64,000 nt of DNA from Cellvibrio japonicus Ueda107. GTDB lineage: Bacteria; Pseudomonadota; Gammaproteobacteria; Pseudomonadales; Cellvibrionaceae. The stretch is from positions 1,434,501-1,498,500 of the forward strand of contig NC_010995.1 of assembly GCF_000019225.1 (NCBI RefSeq), given 5' to 3'. The notes under the pieces were generated by a model. The model did not search any database, had not been told where the DNA came from, and saw only the letters and a program-made list of their open reading frames with translations. Shown in pieces: positions 7,861 through 16,604 of the stretch (within the stretch, counting starts at the first letter, position 1; every line of letters begins with the position of its first letter). The position numbers and the translations under genes are program-made.

Positions 7861-9434
7861 CCAGAAAAGCAGAGCAAAAGGCCGTGATTTATTGTCGTGT
7901 GTCCACGACAAAACAAACCAAGGAAGGCAACGGCCTTGATTCACAAGAAACACGCTGCCGCGAGTACGCCAAGTACAAAGGCTATAGCGTTGAAGACGTG
8001 TTTCAGGATGATAAATCAGGCAGCCTGATTGACCGCCCCGGCATGAAAGCCATGCTGGGGTATTTAAGCCGTCATCGCAAAGAGGCGGTGGTGGTGATCA
8101 TCGATGATATTTCCCGGCTGGCACGAAGCTTGGACGCGCACACGCGGTTGCGTTCGGCCATTGCCAGCCTTGGGGCCAGACTGGAATCGCCCTCGATTGA
8201 ATTTGGTGATGATTCGGATTCGCAGTTGGTTGAAAACCTGCTGGCCAGCGTGTCGCAACACCAACGCCAAAAAAACGGTGAGCAGGTTAAAAACCGCATG
8301 TGGGCACGGGTGATGAATGGGTACTGGGTTTTCCAAGCCCCGGTCGGCTATCACTATGAAAACGTCAGGGGCCACGGCAAATTGTTGGTTCCCAAAGAGC
8401 CGCAAGCATCGATTGTCCGCGAGGCATTGGAAGGATTTGCGTCGGGTCGGTTCCAGATTCAGGCCGAGGTGAAACGCTTTCTGGAAGCGCAGCCGGAGTT
8501 CCCGAAAGCAAACAGCCGTTACGTTCGCCCCCAGCAGGTTACAGACATACTGATGAACCCTGTTTATGCAGGTTATATCGCCGTTCCCAAGTGGGACGTG
8601 CAGCCACGTAAGGGGCATCATGAACCACTGATTAGCTTCCAGACGTTCAAGAAAATTGAAGAACGCCTGCATGAAAAAGCCAAGGTTCCTGCCCGCATGA
8701 ATTTGACTGCGGATTTTCCGCTGCGTGGAGCTGTGGCCTGTGGGGATTGCGGGTCGCCTTTGACCTCCTGCTGGACGACGGGGCGCAACAAATACTACCC
8801 CTATTATCTGTGCTGTAAAAAGGGCTGCTCAAGCTACGGCAAGTCCATCAGGCGTGATGTGATCGAGGGTGAATTTGATGCTCTGTTGCGGGCTGTTCAG
8901 CCCACGCCGGGATTGTTCAAAGTTGCCAGCAGGATGTTTGAGGATTTATGGAATCACCGCCTGTCGGCAGGGCATGAACGCATTCATCATTTGAAAGCGG
9001 AGCTGACCAAGGTGGATCGCCAGATTGAGCAATTCCTAAGCCGCATTGCGGACACAGAAATCGAATCAATCATCCAGACCTATGAAGACCGGATCAGAAA
9101 ATTGGAGGAACAAAAGATCATGGTAAAAGAAAAAATCGTGGAATGCGGTCGCCCAGTGCGAAGTTTCGACGAAACACTTAGAACCGCTTTTGAATTCCTC
9201 GGAAACCCTTGGAAACTCTGGGCTTCCGACCGATTGGAGGATAAGAGAACAGTCTTGAAATTGGTGTTTGCAGACAAGCTTGTTTACGCACGGAACACTG
9301 GGTTTAGAACCGCCAATTTATCCTTGCCATTCAAGGCTTTAGCGGATCTTTCCAGTGGTCATTTTAAAATGGTGGAGCCGGGGGGATTTGAACCCCCGTC
9401 CGCCAGCACTCCATCCTCGGCTCTACATGTTTAG
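7857..9434 (+). CDS. large serine recombinase (site-specific integrase)
   Basis: 525 residues. The catalytic resolvase domain has AVIYCRVSTTKQ with Ser16 near the N-terminus and IIDDISRLARS (about 82-92); a recombinase domain (about 155-265) and a zinc-ribbon part (CGDCGSPLTSC, then YYLCCKKGC) follow, then a coiled-coil stretch (about 370-430). This is the layout of large serine integrases that insert and excise mobile elements without host factors. The last about 20 residues (MVEPGGFEPPSASTPSSALHV) are the translation of the 3' end of ssrA on the opposite strand, so the stop codon was supplied by the chromosome at integration. Start ATG overlaps the upstream gene. Confidence 0.93.
   Translation: MTRKAEQKAVIYCRVSTTKQTKEGNGLDSQETRCREYAKYKGYSVEDVFQDDKSGSLIDRPGMKAMLGYLSRHRKEAVVVIIDDISRLARSLDAHTRLRSAIASLGARLESPSIEFGDDSDSQLVENLLASVSQHQRQKNGEQVKNRMWARVMNGYWVFQAPVGYHYENVRGHGKLLVPKEPQASIVREALEGFASGRFQIQAEVKRFLEAQPEFPKANSRYVRPQQVTDILMNPVYAGYIAVPKWDVQPRKGHHEPLISFQTFKKIEERLHEKAKVPARMNLTADFPLRGAVACGDCGSPLTSCWTTGRNKYYPYYLCCKKGCSSYGKSIRRDVIEGEFDALLRAVQPTPGLFKVASRMFEDLWNHRLSAGHERIHHLKAELTKVDRQIEQFLSRIADTEIESIIQTYEDRIRKLEEQKIMVKEKIVECGRPVRSFDETLRTAFEFLGNPWKLWASDRLEDKRTVLKLVFADKLVYARNTGFRTANLSLPFKALADLSSGHFKMVEPGGFEPPSASTPSSALHV
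9370..9434. other. candidate attachment site: recombinase end fused to the ssrA 3' end
   Basis: The 3' end of the recombinase frame and the 3' tRNA-like end of ssrA (T-arm, acceptor and CCA) share these bases on opposite strands. Integrative elements often use the 3' end of tRNA or tmRNA genes and rebuild it. The exact crossover bases cannot be defined without the other junction, which is not in the window. Confidence 0.5.
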
Positions 9435-9723
9435 GTCCGTTGATTGATTTAACGCTTTACAGCCCAACGGGCAGGACGTGAAGCGCGATCCTGTAAAGAT
9501 TTAACAGCTAGGCCCCAGGCATGCTTCGCTGCGATCCAGTTCTGTATGACGGGCTCTATCGCGGTACTGGCACCTTGGCAGAGACCGTTAGCGGGCTTAA
9601 GCCGCTAAAGCGTATGAATCGTCGTTTGCGACTATTCAGATGCAGCTTTGGATTAAGGTGATTGGCTGCCATCACCACATGCACCTCGGGCTTCGTTACC
9701 AGCGTCGAATCCAAATCGGCCCC
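9370..9723 (-). ncRNA. ssrA: tmRNA (transfer-messenger RNA)
   Basis: The 354-nt minus-strand RNA begins GGGGCCGATTTGGATTCGAC at 9723 and ends GGCTCCACCA at 9370. The 5' GGGGCCG pairs with CGGCTCC of the acceptor end, including the G3-U70 wobble that marks alanine charging. The resume codon GCA is at 9627-9629 and the tag frame reads ANDDSYALAA then TAA (9597-9599), so with the charged alanine the degradation tag is AANDDSYALAA. tmRNA with SmpB rescues stalled ribosomes and tags the unfinished protein for proteolysis. The gene looks intact although a mobile element abuts its 3' end. Confidence 0.97.
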
Positions 9724-9800
9724 AGTCGCGCCGGACGCAATCGCCCGGTATGTTGGGCGGCTTTGTCCAAGCCAGCGAGTGGGCGGTATTCTATGCCTTT

Positions 9801-9829
9801 GTGATACGAATTTCTAGCCTAGTTGGCAA
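9801..9829 (-). promoter_or_regulatory. possible ssrA promoter
   Basis: On the minus strand TTGCCA (9824-9829) and TATCAC (9801-9806) are spaced 17 nt apart. Transcription would start about 70 nt before the mature tmRNA 5' end, leaving a leader for processing. Weak -10. Confidence 0.35.
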
Positions 9830-9858
9830 TCAAGGGAGGAATAGAATCGCGTTGATGA

Positions 9859-10554
9859 TTAAACACTCAAATAACGCTGAATCAACTCATCGTTTAATCC
9901 GGCAATCGCGCCGGTGGCTACTACACTGCCTTTTTCCATAATAAAGAAATCATCGGCTACACGGCGGGCGAAAGGCAGTTTTTGTTCTACCAGCAGGACA
10001 GTTAAACCTAATTCGCGATTGAGCTTACGAATGACTTCGCCAATGTCGCGTACCACATTGGGCTGGATGCCTTCTGTGGGCTCGTCGAGGATGAGTAGTT
10101 TGGGGTCCAGTACCAGTGCGCGGCCAATCGCAAGCTGTTGTTGCTGGCCGCCGGAGAGATCGCCGCCACGGCGGTATTTCATTTCCTTAAGGACGGGAAA
10201 CAATTCATAAATCAGGCCGGGAATAAAGCGCGATTTATCTTTGCGTGCGCCCAGGGAGATTTTCAAATTTTCCTCTACGGTCAGGAGTGGGAAAATCTCA
10301 CGTCCCTGGGGTACATAACCTATACCGCCACGAGCGCGGTTTTCCGTCGATAGCTTATTGATGTCTTGCCCATTCAGTGTGATAGCACCATCGCGCACGG
10401 GGAGTAAGCCGGTAATGCATTTCAGCAGTGTAGTTTTGCCTACACCGTTACGCCCAATCAGACAGCCGCAGGTTCCCTGCTTCAGCTTGAGTGAAAGATC
10501 CCACAGGATATGGCTTTGGCCGTAATATTGATTGATATTGTTGATTTCAAGCAT
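9859..10554 (-). CDS. urtE: urea ABC transporter ATP-binding protein UrtE
   Basis: 231 residues, the LivF-type ATPase of the urea importer. Walker A GRNGVGKTT (about residues 35-43), ABC signature LSGGQQQQLAIGRAL (about 134-148), Walker B LLILDEPTEGIQP and the switch His region in LLVEQKLPFARR are all present. The EPTEGIQP string is typical of UrtE. It pairs with UrtD to power urea uptake at the inner membrane. It is the last gene of the urt series, 3 nt after urtD, and is followed by the ssrA promoter region. Expected to be made with the whole block under nitrogen limitation. Confidence 0.96.
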   Translation of the reverse strand: MLEINNINQYYGQSHILWDLSLKLKQGTCGCLIGRNGVGKTTLLKCITGLLPVRDGAITLNGQDINKLSTENRARGGIGYVPQGREIFPLLTVEENLKISLGARKDKSRFIPGLIYELFPVLKEMKYRRGGDLSGGQQQQLAIGRALVLDPKLLILDEPTEGIQPNVVRDIGEVIRKLNRELGLTVLLVEQKLPFARRVADDFFIMEKGSVVATGAIAGLNDELIQRYLSV

Positions 10555-10557
10555 GAT

Positions 10558-11370
10558 CTATTCACCCAGATAGACTTCAATGACTTTGGGATCATTTTGA
10601 ACCTGATCCATAGTGCCTTCGGTCAGCACTGAGCCCTGGTGCAGAACAGTGACTTTGCGTGCGATGGAGCGCACGAATTTCATGTCATGCTCTACCACAA
10701 TCACCGAGTGATCACCGGCGAGGGAAACCAGTAGCTCTGCCGTCTTTTCTGTTTCTTCACCGGTCATGCCGGCAACGGGTTCATCCACGAGCAGCACACG
10801 CGGGTTTTGCATCAGTAACATGCCGATTTCCAGCCATTGTTTTTGACCGTGGGAGAGAGCCCCGGCATTTTTGTAGCGATGCTCTGCCAAACCGATTTGC
10901 ACCAGGACTTCGTCAATACGGTATTTTTGAACACTGTTGAGTTGTCGGGTGAGTGTCCACCAGACACGCTTGTCAGCGGCGGTAGCCAATTCCAGGTTTT
11001 CGTAAACACTCAGCGCTTCAAAAATGGTGGGCTTTTGGAACTTGCGGCCAATGCCGCCGCGGGCGATCTGGTGTTCAGACAACTCCAGCAAATTAATTTG
11101 TTGGCCGAAGTAAACGCTGCCGGCGTCTGGTTTGGTTTTACCGGTAATCACATCCATCATGGTGGTTTTGCCAGCGCCGTTGGGGCCGATAATACAGCGC
11201 AGCTCACCTTCGTCGATATAGAGGTTGAGATTGTTGAGCGCACGGAATCCATCGAAGCTGACGGTGACACCTTCTACATACAGAATAGTGCGGTGCGTGG
11301 TGTCCAGCGGCGCTCCGAAATTGGGGTCCGGTGTACCCAATGTACGCCTGGCTTGCGCGAGAATATTCAT
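10558..11370 (-). CDS. urtD: urea ABC transporter ATP-binding protein UrtD
   Basis: 270 residues, LivG-type ATPase. Walker A GPNGAGKTT (about 62-70), signature LSHGQKQWLEIGMLL, in which Ser-His-Gly replaces the commoner Ser-Gly-Gly as in other UrtD proteins, and Walker B VLLVDEPVAGMT are visible. An N-terminal extension of about 25 residues precedes the nucleotide-binding domain. Works with UrtE and the permeases UrtB and UrtC. It starts 3 nt after urtC. Confidence 0.95.
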   Translation of the reverse strand: MNILAQARRTLGTPDPNFGAPLDTTHRTILYVEGVTVSFDGFRALNNLNLYIDEGELRCIIGPNGAGKTTMMDVITGKTKPDAGSVYFGQQINLLELSEHQIARGGIGRKFQKPTIFEALSVYENLELATAADKRVWWTLTRQLNSVQKYRIDEVLVQIGLAEHRYKNAGALSHGQKQWLEIGMLLMQNPRVLLVDEPVAGMTGEETEKTAELLVSLAGDHSVIVVEHDMKFVRSIARKVTVLHQGSVLTEGTMDQVQNDPKVIEVYLGE

Positions 11371-11373
11371 GGG

Positions 11374-12525
11374 TTACTCCTTGGTGGCGGTCGCGGGTAC
11401 AGCGGCACTGTTGTTTTCGGTTTTTTGATCCGACTTGTGGATTTTGGCCGTTTTGTGTTTAAACAATCCCACCAGTCCCTGTGGCAGTATCAAGGTAACC
11501 AGCACAAAGAGGGCGCCCAGCGCAAATAGCCAGGTTTCCGGTGAGTAGGACGTGAACAGGGTTTTGCCGTAGTTCACCGAAAATGCCCCGACGATAGCAC
11601 CGAAGAGCGTGCCGCGTCCGCCTGTGGCTACCCACACCACTAATTCAATGGAGTTGAGCGGAGAGAACTCGCCTGGGTTAATAATGCCAACCTGGGGCAC
11701 ATAGAGGGCGCCGGCAATACCGGCCAATATTGCTGAGAAAACAAACAGCCAGAGTTTGTAGGATTCAACCTGGTAGCCACAAAAGCGTGTACGGCTTTCC
11801 GCATCGCGAATGGAGACAATAATTTTGCCCATGCGCGATGTGACTATGTAGCGGCATGCCAGGTAGGCCAGGATCAGCATGACGCCGGATGCCAGGAACA
11901 GTGAAATGCGGGTACCATTGGCCGAGATGGAAAAGCCGAGGATATCTTTAAAGTCGGTAAGGCCGTTGTTGCCGCCAAAGCCCATTTCGTTACGAAAGAA
12001 GGCGAGCAGCAAGGCGTAGGTGAGTGCCTGGGTGATGATGGAGAAATAGACGCCGGTGACGCGTGAGCGAAAGGCCAGCCAGCCAAACACAAAGGCGAGC
12101 AAACCCGGCACCAGTAACACCATCAACATGGCAAACCAGAACATATCAAAACCCAGCCAGTACCAGGGCAATTCCTGCCAATTCAGGAACACCATAAAAT
12201 CGGGCAGGACAGGGTCGCCGTATTGACCGCGCGGGCCAATTTGACGCATCAGGTACATGCCCATGGCGTAGCCGCCCAGGGCAAAAAAAGCACCGTGCCC
12301 CAGGGATAAAATACCGCAATAACCCCAGATCAAATCCACTGACAGGGCGAGCAGGGCATAGCACAGGAATTTGCCGAGCAGAGTAACGGTAAAGGTTGAA
12401 ATGTGCAGTGGCGAACCTTCGGGAATTAACAGGTTGCACACCGGGACTATCACCATCGCGAGTGCAACCAGTCCAAGGACAATCATGCCGCCGCGATCAC
12501 TGAGTAATAAACGTTGAGTTAACAT
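11374..12525 (-). CDS. urtC: urea ABC transporter permease UrtC
   Basis: 383 residues, LivM-type permease with about eight to nine hydrophobic helices; the family core YLACRYIVTSRMGKIIVSIR then DAESRTRFCGY is the cytoplasmic loop that contacts the ATPases, and GGRGTLFGAIVGAF follows. The C-terminal tail is charged (KHKTAKIHKSDQKTENNS). It forms the membrane channel with UrtB. Starts 20 nt after the stop of urtB. Confidence 0.95.
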   Translation of the reverse strand: MLTQRLLLSDRGGMIVLGLVALAMVIVPVCNLLIPEGSPLHISTFTVTLLGKFLCYALLALSVDLIWGYCGILSLGHGAFFALGGYAMGMYLMRQIGPRGQYGDPVLPDFMVFLNWQELPWYWLGFDMFWFAMLMVLLVPGLLAFVFGWLAFRSRVTGVYFSIITQALTYALLLAFFRNEMGFGGNNGLTDFKDILGFSISANGTRISLFLASGVMLILAYLACRYIVTSRMGKIIVSIRDAESRTRFCGYQVESYKLWLFVFSAILAGIAGALYVPQVGIINPGEFSPLNSIELVVWVATGGRGTLFGAIVGAFSVNYGKTLFTSYSPETWLFALGALFVLVTLILPQGLVGLFKHKTAKIHKSDQKTENNSAAVPATATKE

Positions 12526-12545
12526 GCGAATCTCTCTCGGAAAAA

Positions 12546-14264
12546 TTAATCGGCAGCAGCACGGCCTTTTTGTGGGAAGAGGCCTTTGGGACGTTTTTGG
12601 ATAAACAGGATCAGCAATACCAGCACCAATACCTTGGCGAGTACCGCACCGGCATAGGGCTCAAGGAATTTATTGATAATGCCGAGACCCATAGCGCCTA
12701 CCAGCGTGCCCCACAAATTACCCACACCACCGAACACCACGACCATAAATGAATCGATGATGTAGGCCTGGCCGAGGTTGGGGCCGACGTTGGTTAATTG
12801 TGAGAGCGCAACGCCCGCAATGCCGGCAATGCCGGAGCCCAGGCCAAAGGTCATCGCATCGACCCAACTTGCACGTACCCCAACAGCACGCGCCATGGCC
12901 CGGTTTTGCGACACGGCGCGAACCTTGAGTCCGAGAGAGGTTTTTTTGAGGATGGCCAGCAGTGCAAAAAACACCAGTAGGCCAAAGATAAAAATATACA
13001 GGCGGTTATACGTGATCGAGAGTACAGGATTAATTTCCAGGGAGCCGCTCATCCAGGCAGGTAATTCCACCGCGCGATTCAAAGGTGAAAAAATACTGCG
13101 TGCGGCCTGCTGCAAAATCAGGCTGAGGCCAAAGGTGGCGAGCAGGGTTTCCAATGGGCGTCCGTATAAAAAGCGGATGACGCCGCGCTCAATCGCGATA
13201 CCGACCAGGCCTGCCACAATAAAGGCCGAGGGAATGGCGATCATCAGGCTGTAGGCGATTTGGTTGGGAAAGAGCTGCTGTACAACCCAGGTGACGTAGG
13301 CACCGATCATCATCAGTTCGCCATGGGCCATATTGATGACGCCCATAACCCCAAAGGTAATGGATAAACCAATTGCTGACAGCAGGAGAACCGAACCGAG
13401 GCTAAGGCCAAAGAAAATATTTTCTGCCAGGCGAAACGTGGCGATGCGATCATCAATGCTGTTTAACGCTTTCTGGGCTTGCTGTTTCACTTTGTTATCG
13501 GGGTCATTGCTGGCAATGGTTTCCAGGTTACTGCGCACTTCCGGCAGTAAGCTTGCACGCAAAATCTGGACGGCATCCAAGCGTATATGGGCGTCGTTAT
13601 TGTGTAAATTAAACAGGGCAACGGCAGTGGTGATATGTTCGCGCACCGCATCGTTGGCTTCAATTTTTTGACGCTCAAGGAGCAGGTTGATACTGCTTTC
13701 CTCGACACCATCGGCAATCATACGTTTGACGGCGCTGAGCCTTTTGGCAGGTTCTTTATGATTCAGGTTAAGTTGTGCGAGCAGGCTGCGTAACTGGGTA
13801 CGCAGCGTATTGTTGATAGGGACGCGTTTCAGTTCACTGCGGATTTCTGTAGAAAAAGCTTCGCCATCAATAACATTGAATTGCTGATTATCGCGTTGGA
13901 TAGCGACATATAACTCGCCGCGGGTGTTGGCATAGAGGGAGCCCTGTTGCAAGGCTTCGAGGATATCGAAGGTACGGTTATCATCTAGCTGGACCAGGGC
14001 ACTAACGGCTTGGGATCGCTTGGGCAAACTGCTGCGTACCAGTGATGTCAGTCGCTCGACAAACAATACATCTGCGGTTACTCCTGCGTCTGTCGCGCTA
14101 CTGTTATCCACGGTCGATGTGGTTGTCGATAAGGATTCCGTCGGGACTTCTTCGGCACGCAAACTTAAAGAGGTGCCAAAGCAGCTAAGTAGTATGCAGA
14201 GAGATAACCAGCGAACCCCCGGTAAAGTCCGGTTGCCGCCGCTCTTGATCCAATCGAGTTGCAT
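12546..14264 (-). CDS. urtB: urea ABC transporter permease UrtB with N-terminal periplasmic domain
   Basis: 572 residues from ATG 14264, chosen because it opens a good signal sequence (WLSLCILLSCFGTSLSLRAE); the frame extends 28 residues further to 14348 without a better ribosome site. Residues about 40-285 form a soluble, helical, HEAT-like region (repeated 'L-A-L-L' helices), outside the membrane if the signal works. The C-terminal 300 residues are a LivH-type permease (GVMGVINMAHGELMMIGAYV, then VRAVSQNRAMARAVGVRA). UrtB and UrtC form the urea channel. The extension occurs in other proteobacterial UrtB proteins as far as I recall; its function is not known to me. Confidence 0.92.
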   Translation of the reverse strand: MQLDWIKSGGNRTLPGVRWLSLCILLSCFGTSLSLRAEEVPTESLSTTTSTVDNSSATDAGVTADVLFVERLTSLVRSSLPKRSQAVSALVQLDDNRTFDILEALQQGSLYANTRGELYVAIQRDNQQFNVIDGEAFSTEIRSELKRVPINNTLRTQLRSLLAQLNLNHKEPAKRLSAVKRMIADGVEESSINLLLERQKIEANDAVREHITTAVALFNLHNNDAHIRLDAVQILRASLLPEVRSNLETIASNDPDNKVKQQAQKALNSIDDRIATFRLAENIFFGLSLGSVLLLSAIGLSITFGVMGVINMAHGELMMIGAYVTWVVQQLFPNQIAYSLMIAIPSAFIVAGLVGIAIERGVIRFLYGRPLETLLATFGLSLILQQAARSIFSPLNRAVELPAWMSGSLEINPVLSITYNRLYIFIFGLLVFFALLAILKKTSLGLKVRAVSQNRAMARAVGVRASWVDAMTFGLGSGIAGIAGVALSQLTNVGPNLGQAYIIDSFMVVVFGGVGNLWGTLVGAMGLGIINKFLEPYAGAVLAKVLVLVLLILFIQKRPKGLFPQKGRAAAD

Positions 14265-14390
14265 AGTCTGGTCTCGGAAAAACAAAAAGAAAAAATGCAA
14301 AGGAATCCATTCCTGTACCAGTGGGCACTGGCCGCCATCCCTGGCCATGCTATAGGTGTTGTTGACAGGGGCTCGCGGTTATCGTTGCAC

Positions 14391-15689
14391 TTAGTGTGCA
14401 GCGGCTGCACCCAGGCATTTTTTGGTTTTGGTGTTGTAGTTACCGCACTTCAGGGTTATCCAGTCAGACTCCAGGTCTTTGGAACCATCCAGGTAGTCAG
14501 ACCAGGCATCACCTGGAACCAGGCCTTCGGTTTCCCACACCGTGAGGAATTGGCCGTCTTCCTGGATCTCACCAATCAGTACCGGCTTGGTGATGTGGTG
14601 GTTGGGCAGCATTTTGCTCACACCACCAGTCAGGTTGGGTACTTCAACACCGACGATAGCGTCGATCACTTTGTCCGGATCAGTAGACTTGGCTTTCTCA
14701 ACCGCTTTTACCCACATATTGAAACCGATGTAGTGCGCTTCCATGGGGTCGTTGGTGACACGCTTGTCATTTTTGATAAAGGATTTCCATTGCTTGATAA
14801 AGGCTTCGTTGGCAGGGCTTTCGACGCTCATGAAGTAGTTCCAGGCTGCCAGATGGCCTACCAGTGGCTTGGTATCGATACCGGAGAGCTCTTCTTCACC
14901 CACAGAGAAGGCAACCACAGGAATGTCTTCTGCCGTCACTTTCTGGTTACCCAATTCGCGGTAGAAGGGTACGTTGGCGTCACCGTTGATGGTGGATACA
15001 ACGGCTGTTTTCTTGCCGGCTGAGCCAAAGCGCTTGATGTCAGATACGATGTTTTGCCAATCGGAATGGCCGAAAGGGGTGTAGTTAATCATGATGTCTT
15101 CTTGCGCCACGCCCTTGGATTTTAAATAGGCTTCCAGGATTTTATTGGTGGTACGTGGATACACATAGTCAGTACCGGCCAGTACCCAGCGCTTCACTTT
15201 CATGTCGTTCATCAGGTAATCCACGGCTGGAATTGCCTGCTGGTTTGGTGCCGCACCGGTGTAGAACACATTGCGCGAGGACTCTTCACCTTCGTACTGC
15301 ACGGGATAGAAGAGAACACCATTTAATTCTTCAATAACGGGCAGTACGGATTTGCGCGATACCGAAGTCCAGCAACCGAAGATGGCCGCGACCTTGTCTT
15401 TGGTCAGTAACTCGCGGGTTTTCTCTGCAAACAAAGGCCAGTTGGAAGCAGGATCTACTACCACAGCTTCCAGCTTTTTGCCGAGCAGGCCACCTTTTTT
15501 GTTTTGCTCTTCGATCAGCATCAGCATGGTGTCTTTCAGCGTGGTCTCGGAAATCGCCATGGTGCCAGAGAGTGAGTGGAGTACACCCACCTTGATGGTT
15601 TCAGCGGCAGTAGCGCTGAATGAGGCGATGGTTAAGCCGCAGGCGATACCGAGTGCCCCGACGTGTTTTGCTATTGTCTTCAGCTTCAT
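14391..15689 (-). CDS. urtA: urea ABC transporter substrate-binding protein UrtA
   Basis: 432 residues from the ATG at 15689, selected because AGGAG lies 8 nt upstream and a clean signal peptide follows (MKLKTIAKHVGALGIACGLT to SATAAE); the frame upstream to 15809 is not likely translated. The mature part is a type I periplasmic binding protein: KVGVLHSLSGTMAISE, FGCWTSVSRKSVLPV, and NGVLFYPVQYEGEE are characteristic of amide/urea-binding UrtA. It captures urea in the periplasm for UrtBCDE. It lies 166 nt after the GntR gene, so it may also have its own promoter. Confidence 0.96.
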   Translation of the reverse strand: MKLKTIAKHVGALGIACGLTIASFSATAAETIKVGVLHSLSGTMAISETTLKDTMLMLIEEQNKKGGLLGKKLEAVVVDPASNWPLFAEKTRELLTKDKVAAIFGCWTSVSRKSVLPVIEELNGVLFYPVQYEGEESSRNVFYTGAAPNQQAIPAVDYLMNDMKVKRWVLAGTDYVYPRTTNKILEAYLKSKGVAQEDIMINYTPFGHSDWQNIVSDIKRFGSAGKKTAVVSTINGDANVPFYRELGNQKVTAEDIPVVAFSVGEEELSGIDTKPLVGHLAAWNYFMSVESPANEAFIKQWKSFIKNDKRVTNDPMEAHYIGFNMWVKAVEKAKSTDPDKVIDAIVGVEVPNLTGGVSKMLPNHHITKPVLIGEIQEDGQFLTVWETEGLVPGDAWSDYLDGSKDLESDWITLKCGNYNTKTKKCLGAAAAH

Positions 15690-15855
15690 GGGTCTTGCTC
15701 CTAGTAGGTTTACTGACTCAGTGGTTTTCGTTTTCTGGTAAGTACCAGGTCTTTCCGGTAACGCCGTAACGCTTATGGTGAGCGATATTGTTTCTTCCGT
15801 GATGGCCACTTTGTTGCTTCAGGCAAAATGGCGCTTTCGCTCTCGGTAAAACTCC

Positions 15856-16575
15856 CTAATGGCTCGACGGGTGCTGTTGTTGCGCTTCGTAGAGCATATG
15901 GAGAGTGATCTTGCGCACTTCGGCCTTGCTGGCCTCTATGTGCGTTTTTAAATAGCTTTTTACATCTTCAGCGCGCCGCTCGATAATCGTTCTCAGGATT
16001 TTGGCGTGCTCTTCATAGGTGGCTTCAATACGATTGGCCTGGGTAAAATCGATGCGGCGCACAATGCGCAAACGCTCGGTAATTTCGTGGTGTATGCGCG
16101 CCATTTCGGCATTGCCGGTTGCTTCAACCAGTTGCTCGTGGAAGCGCTCATCCAGTGCACAGACACTGGGACCGTCTTCCAGTCGGTCCTCCGGTCTCAC
16201 CAGCCAGATGCGTTTTAAATCTTCCAGGTTGGGTGCCGGTTCCATTTCGCAAAGTTTCTTTACGGCTGCCAGCTCCAGCACAATGCGCACATCGTAGAGC
16301 TGTTCAAATTTCATAAAATCAAACGGTTTGACTTGCCACCCGCTGCGAAAGGAAACCTCTACAAACCCTTCACGTTGTAAGCGGGCCAGTGCTTCGCGCA
16401 CGGGGGTGCGGCTGGCGGCTACACGCTCGGCAATTTCGTTTTCACTAAAGCGCTCACCAGGCAGGAGGCGAAACGAGAAGATATCGTCCTTAATCGTTTG
16501 GTAAATTCGTTCGGCCACATTCGTTCTTGGCTCGTCGGTTTTTTTCCGGACTTTTTCGGTTTTGATCAGTTTCAT
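15856..16575 (-). CDS. GntR-family regulator (FCD type)
   Basis: 239 residues: winged helix-turn-helix (about 20-85, with LPGERFSENEIAERVAASRT then PVREALARLQREGFV) and an FCD ligand domain (about 95-225) with the acidic/His residues that bind metal in that family (YDVRIVLE, DERFHE, EHAKIL). It lies 29 nt after the urea carboxylase gene and before urtA, so it very likely controls the uptake or breakdown of urea or a related amide (context inference). The N-terminal 15 residues are highly basic. The effector is unknown. Confidence 0.9.
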   Translation of the reverse strand: MKLIKTEKVRKKTDEPRTNVAERIYQTIKDDIFSFRLLPGERFSENEIAERVAASRTPVREALARLQREGFVEVSFRSGWQVKPFDFMKFEQLYDVRIVLELAAVKKLCEMEPAPNLEDLKRIWLVRPEDRLEDGPSVCALDERFHEQLVEATGNAEMARIHHEITERLRIVRRIDFTQANRIEATYEEHAKILRTIIERRAEDVKSYLKTHIEASKAEVRKITLHMLYEAQQQHPSSH

Positions 16576-16604
16576 CGTCTCGTCGCTTTGTTAACCCGGG
16601 ATGA

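Noticed and set aside
14265..14348. Upstream start of urtB at 14348
   Set aside because: The extra 28 residues are phenylalanine-rich and precede a good signal sequence; no better ribosome site.
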